This document shows, in pieces, positions 1 through 9,059 of a DNA stretch of 64,000 nt; positions within the stretch are counted from its first letter, which is position 1; every line of letters begins with the position of its first letter. Below the pieces are notes generated by a model. That model saw only the letters and a list, made by a program, of their open reading frames with translations, did no database searches and was not told where the DNA came from. This DNA comes from Lachnospiraceae bacterium. GTDB lineage: Bacteria; Bacillota_A; Clostridia; Lachnospirales; Lachnospiraceae. The stretch covers positions 191,660 to 255,659 of the forward strand of contig JAGAIR010000007.1 in NCBI GenBank assembly GCA_017626435.1. The letters are read 5' to 3'. The position numbers and the translations under genes are program-made.

Positions 1-213
1 TCACAGGGAAGTCACAAATCACTGATAAACTATTACAGCATAAATGAAACGTAAGCATGTAAGATAGCAGCCTGCTGAATACCAATGTATCACTATACTG
101 GTATGAGAATATGTGAATAGCTATTCTGTGCAGTGAGCAACATACGTATGAAGCAGTCTGGTGTATGATACAAAAGTGTCTGGAGAAAAAACTGGACAGA
201 AATGGAGGATATT

Positions 214-1965
214 ATGGAGGAGAATAATCAGAATTCAAATGAATATACAGGAGAATATGGAAACTCCGTAGAGGCAGGAGAAAATACCCAAAGCTCAATC
301 TATAGTTATTCTTATAAGGATCATCAGTCGGAGGCTACCCGTTCTGGCGATTATTATGCCCGGGAGAATACCTGTCATTCCGGGGAGGGACAGTCTCATT
401 CTTCTGCACAGCAGAGTGATGCTTCTTCGCAAAGTGACGCGTGGCAGGAGACACCATACCAGAGCCGGCAGCAGGATAGCACACAGTCACAGAATAGCGG
501 CTGGCAGGAAACACCATATCAGAATAACAGTGGACAAGAGCAGAATGTCCAGAACCAGTCCCGGAATATATCTGGTCAGGGAAATGACAAGTCTGGGGGA
601 CTGTCATGGAAAAAGGTTGGTGCCTGTGCTGGACTCGCTGTGATTTTTGGAATTGTGGCAGCAATTTGTTTTCAGGGAGTTTGCTATTTTTCCAGTCATG
701 TTTTAGGGATTCATGTTGGGGCGATTAATACAGATATTGGTTATACAACAGATAGCGTGAAATTTACAAAAGCATCAACTGCTGCAGCAATCGGTACCAT
801 GGATGTATCAGGAATTGCCCAGCATACTATGCCTTCTATTGTGGCGATCACAAGTACCCAGGAGGGAGAAAAGTATTATGATCTGTTTGGACAGCAATAT
901 CAGGGTAAGGATATTCCAAGCAGTGGCTCTGGATTTATTGTGGGGAAAAATGACACAGAACTTTTGATTGCTACGAATAATCATGTGATCCAGGATGCCA
1001 AAACGATATCGGTACAGTTTATTGATGAAGAGGTATATGAAGCAAAAACAAAGGGTTCAGATGCTTCTGCTGATTTAGCGGTGATTGCAGTGAAGCTTAC
1101 AGATATTAAGTCTTCAACGCTGGATGCCATTAAAATTGCCAGTCTGGGAGATTCTTCCGAGGCAAAGGTTGGAGAGATGGTTGTTGCCATTGGCAATGCT
1201 CTGGGATATGGACAGTCGGTAACCGTTGGTTATATCAGTGCCAAGAACAGAGAGATTACGGAAAGTTCTGAGGATGGCAGCAGTTCAAATAAAATCAATG
1301 TAATCCAGACAGATGCGGCAATCAATCCGGGAAACAGTGGTGGAGCATTATTGAATATGCGGGGAGAGGTTATTGGAATCAATTCTGCAAAGATAGCAGA
1401 TTCTTCGGTAGAGGGTGTTGGTTATGCCATTCCGATTTCGGAAGCAACACCAATCATAGATGAACTGATGAATAAAGAAGTGTTGACAGACGCCCAGAAG
1501 GGTTACCTGGGAATCTCAGGAAGAACAGTCACAGAAGAAGCAGCCTCTTTCAATATGCCAAATGGAGTTTATGTTTCTGAGGTGGCAAAAGATGGTGCAG
1601 CAGAAAAAGCGGGAATCAAGCAGGGAGATATTATTACTGCTATCAATGACATTCAGGTGACTACCATTGAGAGTCTGAAAGAAAAGGCAAACAGCTATAA
1701 GAAGGGAACAAAGGTTACCATCACATTACAGCGTAACAGTAATGGTACTTATGAAGAAAAGAAGGTAGAGCTTACATTACAGGGAGAATCTTCCTTAAAG
1801 AGCCTGCCACAGAGTACAACTGGCAATAATGTTTCAGGGGATGATTCACAGGATGGAGAAAATAGAAACGATGACAGTCAGGATGACGGAACAAAAGGAG
1901 AAGAGTGGGGGGATGACAATTCGGACAACTGGTATGATTCCTTCCCATTTGGATTTGGAAATTAG
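214..1965 (+). CDS. HtrA/DegP-like membrane-anchored serine protease with PDZ domain
   Basis: Surface quality-control protease of the trypsin-like HtrA family (583 aa). The first ~130 residues are a Gln/Ser/Asn-rich, low-complexity, probably cytoplasmic tail with a repeated WQETPYQ motif. One membrane helix follows (about 132-154), then the protease domain outside the cell. The catalytic triad is visible as His257 (NNHV), Asp287 (ADLAV) and Ser375 (PGNSGG). A single PDZ domain lies at about 430-525, followed by an acidic Asp/Gly tail. An ATG lies 12 bases upstream (202), but GGAGG sits 5 bases before the ATG at 214, so 214 is preferred. It heads a closely spaced run with the LtaS-like, SDR and glpK genes (gaps of 31-49 bases). 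Family and topology are well supported; the substrate is unknown. Confidence 0.95.
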   Translation: MEENNQNSNEYTGEYGNSVEAGENTQSSIYSYSYKDHQSEATRSGDYYARENTCHSGEGQSHSSAQQSDASSQSDAWQETPYQSRQQDSTQSQNSGWQETPYQNNSGQEQNVQNQSRNISGQGNDKSGGLSWKKVGACAGLAVIFGIVAAICFQGVCYFSSHVLGIHVGAINTDIGYTTDSVKFTKASTAAAIGTMDVSGIAQHTMPSIVAITSTQEGEKYYDLFGQQYQGKDIPSSGSGFIVGKNDTELLIATNNHVIQDAKTISVQFIDEEVYEAKTKGSDASADLAVIAVKLTDIKSSTLDAIKIASLGDSSEAKVGEMVVAIGNALGYGQSVTVGYISAKNREITESSEDGSSSNKINVIQTDAAINPGNSGGALLNMRGEVIGINSAKIADSSVEGVGYAIPISEATPIIDELMNKEVLTDAQKGYLGISGRTVTEEAASFNMPNGVYVSEVAKDGAAEKAGIKQGDIITAINDIQVTTIESLKEKANSYKKGTKVTITLQRNSNGTYEEKKVELTLQGESSLKSLPQSTTGNNVSGDDSQDGENRNDDSQDDGTKGEEWGDDNSDNWYDSFPFGFGN

Positions 1966-1996
1966 GTAATGCTATAGAGAAAAGAGGAAGGACAGG

Positions 1997-3829
1997 ATGC
2001 GGGAAGAGGAGAAACGGTGGTATCGGATACGCGGAAATTTTTTCTTTCAAACAGTCTTATTTGTGGTATTATCTATTCTAGAATATTTGACAATAGAAGT
2101 ATTTCTGGATGGAAATATAGCAAAGATTGGTTGGGAGTACGGAATCAAAAACATTGCCATTTTGGTGGGGGGCAATTTGATTCTCACTTCACTATTTCAT
2201 CAAATGAGACCTGCATTTATTCTGTCTGAAATTGCAGTACTGGTTTTGGGAATTGCCAATTATTTTGTAGATGCTTTCCGGGGATACGGCATTGTCTATA
2301 TGGACTTTTTTGCCGTTAAGACTGCTGCCAATGTGGCAGGAGATTATTCTTATTCCCTGGAATGGCATTTTTTAGCAGGGTGTTTGCTGGGGGCGGCTGG
2401 GATTGGTCTTTGTTTTCTGGCACCAAAAAGAAAGGGAGCTTACTGGAGTATGCGGTCCGTGCTGGGAAGTGTTGCAGGGACCGGACTGGGAGCTGCCTTT
2501 TTTCTGTGGATAAATTTTAGCTATGCCTTTTGGGGGGATGTGAGCAATCTGACCTGGGATCACAATATTGGTATGTCAAATTATGGATATCTGCTTTATG
2601 TGACTGCCAATGCCGGGGAAGCCACTGTGGAAGCACCAGAGGGGTATTCTGTGGAAAAGGTAGAGGAAATTCTGGGGAGATACCGGGAACCGGCTCAGCG
2701 CAATAGTGTTCTGTCATCGCATTCTGGTGATGCAGTTTCGCCCAATCTCATTATGATAATGAATGAGTCTTTTTCGGATTTAAGTGTTTTGGGAAAACTG
2801 GCAACTACAAAACCGTATTTAAGTTTTTTTAATAGTTTGAAGGAGAATACAATCAGGGGTTATGCGGAATCCTCTGTATATGGAGGATACACTGCCAATT
2901 CAGAATTTGAGTTTTTGACAGGTTGTACGAAGGCGTTTATGCCGGGGAATCCGTATTTACAATATATGGATGATTATCTTCCATCAATGATCAGTCATAT
3001 CAAGGGACAGGAGAAATACGAGGAGGCAATTGCAATTCACCCCTATCATCCATCCGGATATAACAGAAACAGGGTGTATCCTTTGTTGGATTTCAACCGC
3101 TTTTTAAGTATTGAAGATTTTAAAAATCCGGTAAAGGTACGAAAATATATTTCAGATGCATCAGACTATGAAATGATAGAGAAGATTTATGAATCCAAGA
3201 AAGAGGGAACTTCGCTTTGTCTGTTTAATGTTACTATGCAGAATCACAGTTCTTATGATGATCATACCTATCAGTTTGAAAATCCGGTAGAACTGACTAA
3301 CTATGAACTGCAGTTTGAAGCGGAACAATATCTGTCCCTGATCAAGATGTCTGACGATGCATTGAGAGATTTGATTTCTTATTTTGAAAAGGCGGAAGAG
3401 CCTACGATGATCGTTCTTTTTGGGGACCATCAGCCACATTTACCGGATTATTTCTATCAAAAAGTGATGGGGAGTTCACCGGATGAATTTGACCAAGAAG
3501 AGGCAATGAAGAGGTATCTGGTACCGTTTATCATTTGGGCAAATTATAATATTGGAGAAGAAGAGATTGAAAGGACCTCATTAAATTATCTGTCCACTTT
3601 GATGATGCAGACGGCAGGACTGGAACTGACAGATTATCAGCATTTTCTGCTGGATTTATACCAGCAGGTGCCTTCCATCAGTGCAAATGGATATTATGAT
3701 AATCATGGAGAATTACATAGCTGGGATGAAAAAAATAACGAGGTGGGCCAGCTTTTAAAAGAATATGAAATGGTGCAGTATAATTACCTGTTTGATAAGG
3801 AGAACAGGCTGGATGAACACTATCAATAG
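1997..3829 (+). CDS. LtaS/sulfatase-type membrane phosphoglycerol transferase
   Basis: Alkaline-phosphatase-superfamily membrane enzyme of the lipoteichoic-acid-synthase type (610 aa). About five hydrophobic helices fill residues 12-175; an extracellular sulfatase-fold domain follows from about 245. Family motifs visible are MNESFSDL, the probable nucleophile Thr299 in GGYTANSEFE, and FGDHQPH (Asp477, His478), which would bind metal. Known relatives transfer glycerol phosphate from phosphatidylglycerol to a lipid- or sugar-linked polymer. Linkage to glycerol kinase two genes on fits a polyglycerophosphate role but does not prove it. A GAGGAAGG site precedes the ATG. It could instead modify a different cell-surface glycan. 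Confidence 0.87.
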   Translation: MREEEKRWYRIRGNFFFQTVLFVVLSILEYLTIEVFLDGNIAKIGWEYGIKNIAILVGGNLILTSLFHQMRPAFILSEIAVLVLGIANYFVDAFRGYGIVYMDFFAVKTAANVAGDYSYSLEWHFLAGCLLGAAGIGLCFLAPKRKGAYWSMRSVLGSVAGTGLGAAFFLWINFSYAFWGDVSNLTWDHNIGMSNYGYLLYVTANAGEATVEAPEGYSVEKVEEILGRYREPAQRNSVLSSHSGDAVSPNLIMIMNESFSDLSVLGKLATTKPYLSFFNSLKENTIRGYAESSVYGGYTANSEFEFLTGCTKAFMPGNPYLQYMDDYLPSMISHIKGQEKYEEAIAIHPYHPSGYNRNRVYPLLDFNRFLSIEDFKNPVKVRKYISDASDYEMIEKIYESKKEGTSLCLFNVTMQNHSSYDDHTYQFENPVELTNYELQFEAEQYLSLIKMSDDALRDLISYFEKAEEPTMIVLFGDHQPHLPDYFYQKVMGSSPDEFDQEEAMKRYLVPFIIWANYNIGEEEIERTSLNYLSTLMMQTAGLELTDYQHFLLDLYQQVPSISANGYYDNHGELHSWDEKNNEVGQLLKEYEMVQYNYLFDKENRLDEHYQ

Positions 3830-3878
3830 AGTGGGAGAGGAGAGAAAACGCACAAATCTGTGCAGAAATGAGGTAAAA

Positions 3879-4646
3879 ATGAAAAAAAAGGGTAATGTAG
3901 CAATTATTACAGGGGCATCTTCTGGAATCGGCAGAGAATTTGCCATGCAGATCGCACAGGGATATCGTAGCGTGGAGGAAATCTGGCTGATTGCCAGAAG
4001 GAGAGAACGGCTGGAAGCATTAAAAAAACAGCTTTTGGGAAGACGTATTAAGATTTTTTCCCTGGATTTGGCGAAACAGGAGGATTTGGAGAAGTTTAAA
4101 AAGATTCTGGAGCAGGAAAAGCCGAAAATAAGGATTATGGTCAATGCTGCCGGCTATGGGCTGATCGGAAATGTGGAGAGCCTGAGTCTGGAAGAAAATA
4201 CGGGAATGGTGGATCTGAATTGCCGGGCATTGACGGCAATGACTTATATGGTGCTGCCATATATGGCCCCCAATAGCAATCTGATCCAGATGGCTTCATC
4301 GGCGGCGTTTATGCCACAGCCCAAATTTGCTGTCTATGCTGCAAGCAAATCCTATGTGATGAGCTTTAGCCAGGCGTTGGCAAGAGAAGTGAAGGATCAG
4401 GGGGTTTGTGTAACTGCGGTCTGTCCTGGTCCGGTGAAAACGGAATTTTTTGATATTGCAGAGACGTATGAAGCGGTAAAAATATATAAAAAACTTACTA
4501 TGGCAAAGGCAGATAAGGTAGTTCGACGTGCACTTCTGGATGCAAAACACAAAAAAACGATATCAGTTTATGGCGGGTTGATGAAGGGATTCCGGATTTT
4601 ATGCAAGATACTGCCTCATGACTGGATGCTGCAATTTGTTAAATAA
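3879..4646 (+). CDS. Short-chain dehydrogenase/reductase (SDR)
   Basis: NAD(P)-dependent oxidoreductase of the classical SDR family (255 aa). The nucleotide-binding TGASSGIG motif is near the N terminus, NAAG follows at mid-domain, and the catalytic pair is Tyr153 and Lys157 (YAASK). The SFSQALAREV and CPGPVKTEFF stretches are typical of the DltE/YqjQ-like subgroup. The frame extends upstream into the preceding gene, but GAGG six bases before the ATG at 3879 decides the start. The substrate cannot be read from sequence. Neighbours are an LtaS-like enzyme and glycerol kinase, so a lipid or envelope role is possible. Confidence 0.9.
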   Translation: MKKKGNVAIITGASSGIGREFAMQIAQGYRSVEEIWLIARRRERLEALKKQLLGRRIKIFSLDLAKQEDLEKFKKILEQEKPKIRIMVNAAGYGLIGNVESLSLEENTGMVDLNCRALTAMTYMVLPYMAPNSNLIQMASSAAFMPQPKFAVYAASKSYVMSFSQALAREVKDQGVCVTAVCPGPVKTEFFDIAETYEAVKIYKKLTMAKADKVVRRALLDAKHKKTISVYGGLMKGFRILCKILPHDWMLQFVK

Positions 4647-4687
4647 AGTTCATGGGGAAAGAACGGGGTTTTTAGCGAGGTGGAGTG

Positions 4688-6169
4688 ATGAAGCAAAAAT
4701 ATATGATAGCGTTGGACCAGGGAACGACAAGTTCCCGATGCATACTGTTTGATCATAGTGGTAAAATCTGCAGTATGGCACAAAAAGAATTTCCACAGAT
4801 ATATCCAAAACCTGGCTGGGTAGAGCATGATCCGATTGACATCTGGGCCAGCCAGCTCAGCGTGATGACAGAGGCAATGAGTAAGTTGGGAGTATCGGGG
4901 GAGGATATTGCTGGAATTGGGATTACCAACCAGAGAGAAACAACAATTGTGTGGGATAGAATAACTGGTGAGCCGGTTTATCATGCTATTGTCTGGCAAT
5001 GCCGGAGGACAGCAGACTATATTGACCGGCTGGCAGAGGGAAAATTTGACCGGATTATCAGGGAAAAGACAGGGCTGGTACCGGATGCCTATTTTTCTGC
5101 TACAAAAATAGCATGGATATTGGACAATGTTCCTGGGGCGAGAGAAAAAGCGGATAGAAGGGAATTGCTTTTTGGCACAGTTGATACCTGGCTGATCTGG
5201 AAATTAACAGAGGGACAGGTACATGTAACAGATTATACGAATGCTTCACGTACCATGTTGTTTGATATCCACAAGCTTTGTTGGGATCCGGAAATTCTTG
5301 AATATTTTCAGATTCCGGAGTCAATGCTTCCAAAGGTAATGCCCTCCAGTACCATATATGGTTATACACAGACCTCTCTGGTCGGGGCTCCGATTCCGAT
5401 TGCCGGTGCAGCAGGAGACCAGCAGGCAGCATTGTTTGGGCAGTGCTGTTTTAAAGCAGGAGAGATGAAGAATACATATGGAACAGGCTGTTTCCTGTTG
5501 ATGAATACAGGGAAGGAGCCGGTAACCTCAGAAAATGGACTGTTAACAACAATTGCCGCCAGTTCGGATGGACAGGCAAGATACGCTCTGGAAGGCAGTG
5601 TATTTGTGGCAGGTGCTGTGATACAGTGGCTGAGGGATGAGATGGGGCTGATCCAGAGTGCAGCACAATCCCAGGAGTGCTGCGAGGCGGTTGAGGATAC
5701 GGCAGGAGTTTATGTTGTACCTGCTTTTACAGGTCTTGGAGCACCATACTGGGATCAGAGGGCAAGAGGAATCATTACCGGTCTGACCAGAGGTGCCGGC
5801 AGGAATCATATTGTGCGGGCAGCAGTGGAATCGATGGCGTATCAGGTGAACGATTTGATTGAGGTAATGAAAAAGGATGCCGGTATCAAAGATATTTCAT
5901 TAAAGGTAGACGGAGGGGCAGCAGTCAATGATTTTTTGTTGCAGTTTCAGTCTGATATTTTGAATACCAGTGTGGACAGACCAGTTTGTATTGAGACAAC
6001 AGCTTTAGGTGCCGCATTTTTGGCGGGACTGGCTGTGGGATTTTGGACGGACGAAGAGGAAATACGGAAAAACTGGGTATTATCCAGAAAATTTGAGCCA
6101 TCCATGACACAGGAAAAACGGGACAGTTTGCTGGAAGGCTGGAGGGATGCTGTGAGCCGGTGTCAGTAG
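4688..6169 (+). CDS. glpK: Glycerol kinase
   Basis: Cytoplasmic FGGY-family kinase that phosphorylates glycerol to sn-glycerol 3-phosphate with ATP (493 aa, usual length). Diagnostic stretches are the N-terminal [21 protein letters not shown], the WQCRRT region that contacts glycerol, GTVDTWL, and [20 protein letters not shown] lies just upstream at 4685, but the ATG at 4688 is 7 bases after GAGG and is chosen. It is the last gene of the four-gene run that starts at 214. No glpF or glpD lies beside it. No operator is evident. Confidence 0.97.
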   Translation: MKQKYMIALDQGTTSSRCILFDHSGKICSMAQKEFPQIYPKPGWVEHDPIDIWASQLSVMTEAMSKLGVSGEDIAGIGITNQRETTIVWDRITGEPVYHAIVWQCRRTADYIDRLAEGKFDRIIREKTGLVPDAYFSATKIAWILDNVPGAREKADRRELLFGTVDTWLIWKLTEGQVHVTDYTNASRTMLFDIHKLCWDPEILEYFQIPESMLPKVMPSSTIYGYTQTSLVGAPIPIAGAAGDQQAALFGQCCFKAGEMKNTYGTGCFLLMNTGKEPVTSENGLLTTIAASSDGQARYALEGSVFVAGAVIQWLRDEMGLIQSAAQSQECCEAVEDTAGVYVVPAFTGLGAPYWDQRARGIITGLTRGAGRNHIVRAAVESMAYQVNDLIEVMKKDAGIKDISLKVDGGAAVNDFLLQFQSDILNTSVDRPVCIETTALGAAFLAGLAVGFWTDEEEIRKNWVLSRKFEPSMTQEKRDSLLEGWRDAVSRCQ

Positions 6170-6288
6170 ATGGTATTAGAGTCTGGCTTTTCTCTGTGAA
6201 AAGAGGTATACTGAATATAATATGCTTTTTTTAGTGGAAATAGTAGCCGTTGCTTTGTGGGAGAGAAAGGCTGGGGGAATGAACAGTA

Positions 6289-7338
6289 ATGAATAAGTTG
6301 GAAGACATAACATTTAGTAAGGAACTTGCATGGAAATTAGATGTTTTGTTATTAATGATACATATCTGTCTGATGGTATTTTTTATAGTGATGCACATTA
6401 CTCTGATGGCGGTAGTCAATGTGTTTAGTGTGTGCATTTATTCCGTCATGGTATGGGTCTCTCAGCGAAGGTCCTATCTTTTTTTGATGATAGCCTATTA
6501 TGAAATCCTGTTGCACATGATTCTTGCAATTATCTGTGTGGGATGGGATTTTGGTTTTCAATTTTATTGCTTCTTTTTAATTCCTGTCATCTTTTTTTGT
6601 GATTATCTGAATCAGAGTAATTATGGCAGGACCAGCCATCCTGTCTTGAGCAGCTTTATGGTAATTGCATCTTTTCTGGGGCTGCGGGCATATACCTGGT
6701 TTTTTGGAGCGTTGTATCCAATGGACAGCACAGTCGTTATTTTGTTTAGTAATATGATGAATGCTTTATTTAGCTTTGGTTTTCTGATTTTTTATATGGC
6801 AAATTATGAAAGTCTTACGATATTGACAGAGCATGTGGCAACAAAGGATGAATTGACCGGGTTGAACAACCGTCATAAGATGCGTGACATGATGCAGGTA
6901 GTATTGCAGCAGCGAAAGCAGGAAATTGCGATTGCCATGCTGGATATTGATGACTTTAAAAAGATAAATGATACCTATGGGCACAATGTAGGAGATATGG
7001 TTTTAAAGGCGGTAGCCCAGAGGATTGAAAATTTGCAGAATAACAATATTCATGTATGCCGCTGGGGAGGTGAGGAATTTTTAATTATGGCTTCTGGAAA
7101 TTCCAGTTATACAGAACTTCGGGAAGCGATACAGAAACTGATACAGGAGCTTGGAAAAAGTCCGGTCTTATGTGATAAGACCAGGATATCGGTGACCGTT
7201 ACCGCAGGGGTTTCCTGTAAAGAGGAATCGGAGAATATAGACCAGACCATCAGCCGTGCTGACAAGTATCTGTATGAGGGAAAATTGTCAGGAAAAAATA
7301 AGATGGTAGCAAGGGATGAAATGAGTAAGAAACTATAA
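6289..7338 (+). CDS. Membrane diguanylate cyclase (GGDEF)
   Basis: Makes c-di-GMP from two GTP (349 aa). The N-terminal ~170 residues form about six membrane helices with no recognised sensor domain. The GGDEF domain covers about 180-345, with DELTGLNNRH, DIDDFKKINDTYGH and the active-site loop GGEEF at residues 260-264, all consistent with activity. The usual RxxD inhibitory site before the loop is not present, so product inhibition there is not expected. The ribosome site is weak (GGGGGA about 12 bases upstream). It stands alone between glpK and the LRR genes and is separate from the c-di-GMP operon at 25.5-30.4 kb. Confidence 0.93.
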   Translation: MNKLEDITFSKELAWKLDVLLLMIHICLMVFFIVMHITLMAVVNVFSVCIYSVMVWVSQRRSYLFLMIAYYEILLHMILAIICVGWDFGFQFYCFFLIPVIFFCDYLNQSNYGRTSHPVLSSFMVIASFLGLRAYTWFFGALYPMDSTVVILFSNMMNALFSFGFLIFYMANYESLTILTEHVATKDELTGLNNRHKMRDMMQVVLQQRKQEIAIAMLDIDDFKKINDTYGHNVGDMVLKAVAQRIENLQNNNIHVCRWGGEEFLIMASGNSSYTELREAIQKLIQELGKSPVLCDKTRISVTVTAGVSCKEESENIDQTISRADKYLYEGKLSGKNKMVARDEMSKKL

Positions 7339-7421
7339 GATGACCTCAGGGAAGGGACACATAATTGCCATATACGTAGATTATGTTTTTCATGAGGTTC
7401 CGGGGGAAAGGAGAAAAATGT

Positions 7422-8888
7422 ATGGGAGAAAAAAATCTGACAGGTATGATGAAAATTTGTGCTGCTATTCTTTTTGGGGGAAGTCTGGTATGTGGTATGG
7501 GTGTATGTCGTGCCAGTGCCAGTGAGGTAGCAGTAAATAAAACAAATTTTCCGGATGATACCTTTCGTGCTTATGTGAGAGAGTATGTGGATAAAGACCA
7601 GGACGGAATTTTATCAGAGCAGGAGATCGCTGGAAAGAAAAAACTTAAACTGGTGGGAGAAAAAGAAGTGGCATTGTCAGAGAAAACGGAGCAGAGGCAG
7701 AAACTGAATGTCACTGGAATTCAATATCTTACTGGATTGAAAAATGTAGATCTCAGTGGATGGAAACTGAGTGGAACAGATTTTTCTGCTTTGACCTCTC
7801 TGAGAAAATTGACAGTTTCTTACGCTAATCTGCAGGAATTGGATGTTTCTGCACTGACACAGTTAAAACAGCTGGATTGCAGTGACAACAACATTAGTGT
7901 ACTTGATTTGTCTGAAGTACAGAAACTGACCAAATTAGATTGTTCACGGAATGAGTTGAGAGTGTTAGACATCAGGAAACATACGAAGTTGACTAGTTTG
8001 CGATGCAGTGACAATCATATCAGCCAGCTGCAGGTTGCAAATCTGAAAGAGCTGAAAGTTCTCACTTGTGCGGGAAACCGGATTGGAAAGCTAAATGTAT
8101 TACATGCATCCGGATTGTGGAAATTAAGATGTGGATATAATTATATAAAAAAACTGAGTGTGTGGGGCAATCCTTCTCTTCGCATTCTGGATTGCAGTGG
8201 AAATGATATTACTTCTTTGAATCTGTACCGTAATACCCGTTTGAGAGATCTGGATGTAGATAATAATTCTCTGACCAGCCTTGATTTGAGACGGAATACT
8301 CAATTAGAGTTGTTAGAATGTTCGGATAATAAAATTAAGACGCTGGATATCAGTAAACTGAAGAAATTGAGAGTATTAAAATGTTCTAATACTTCATTAA
8401 GTAAATTGGATCTTAGCCAGAACAGAAATTTAAAAGGGCTTTATGCAAGAAATCTCTCCATTCCTGAATTGAATCTGTCAGCGCAGCAAAACCTGGAAAT
8501 CATAAACTGCATGAATGGAAAACTGACCAGTCTTGATCTGAGTAAATGCAAAAGATTGAGACGATTGAACTGCACTTTTAATCAGTTAGGAGCACTTGAT
8601 ATCAGTAATAATCCAAAACTATGGGAATGTAAGGTCAAAAACAACCAGTTGAAAGAACTGATTTTGGGACAAAACTCCAGTTTGCGTTTTTTATCTTGTG
8701 AAAACAATGCATTGACACAATTGGACGTTTCACAGTGTGTCAATTTGAACGCAGGTTCTGCCAGTTCCTTTCTGTTTTCTGGAAATCCTCTAAGCAGCAT
8801 TATTGTGTCTGAAATAAATTGTGAAGAGGATTCAGACAATGAGAAGCTGGCACGTTTGTCTGGTGTATCGTGGGTGTTTGTCATATAA
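7422..8888 (+). CDS. Secreted leucine-rich-repeat protein with EF-hand-like loop (copy 1)
   Basis: Predicted exported protein (488 aa) with a signal peptide at about 1-33. Residues 57-68 form a calcium-loop-like D-x-D-x-D-G motif ending in Glu. From about 125 to 445 there are roughly 15 leucine-rich repeats of exactly 21 residues, of the form xxxLxxLxCSxNxIxxLDLSx. The Cys recurs at one position and the Asn at another, giving stacked ladders. No sortase signal, lipobox or membrane anchor is seen. The ATG at 7422 is 8 bases after AGGAG; an ATG four bases earlier is out of frame. The next gene is a diverged copy of the same length. The ligand is unknown. Confidence 0.88.
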   Translation: MGEKNLTGMMKICAAILFGGSLVCGMGVCRASASEVAVNKTNFPDDTFRAYVREYVDKDQDGILSEQEIAGKKKLKLVGEKEVALSEKTEQRQKLNVTGIQYLTGLKNVDLSGWKLSGTDFSALTSLRKLTVSYANLQELDVSALTQLKQLDCSDNNISVLDLSEVQKLTKLDCSRNELRVLDIRKHTKLTSLRCSDNHISQLQVANLKELKVLTCAGNRIGKLNVLHASGLWKLRCGYNYIKKLSVWGNPSLRILDCSGNDITSLNLYRNTRLRDLDVDNNSLTSLDLRRNTQLELLECSDNKIKTLDISKLKKLRVLKCSNTSLSKLDLSQNRNLKGLYARNLSIPELNLSAQQNLEIINCMNGKLTSLDLSKCKRLRRLNCTFNQLGALDISNNPKLWECKVKNNQLKELILGQNSSLRFLSCENNALTQLDVSQCVNLNAGSASSFLFSGNPLSSIIVSEINCEEDSDNEKLARLSGVSWVFVI

Positions 8889-9059
8889 TTGACACAAAAA
8901 TGCAAAAAAATTGACAAGGAAAAGCCCGAATATTGCCTCATGATAGAACTACACTTTTCTGTAACAACATGAATTATGTATACACGGTGTAAAACAGGTG
9001 TATCGATGGTTTGGCAGTTGCAAGTACGGCAGCTGCATTTCAGGAAAGGATGTAGAGGT

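Noticed and set aside
335..664. Open frames on both strands opposite the HtrA N terminus
   Set aside because: They are shadows of the low-complexity Gln/Ser-rich tail, without ribosome sites.
7340..7525. 61-codon frame whose internal ATG at 7418 follows an AGGAG site
   Set aside because: It overlaps the signal peptide of the LRR protein in another frame and has no protein-like features; the ATG at 7422 with better spacing opens the long frame.
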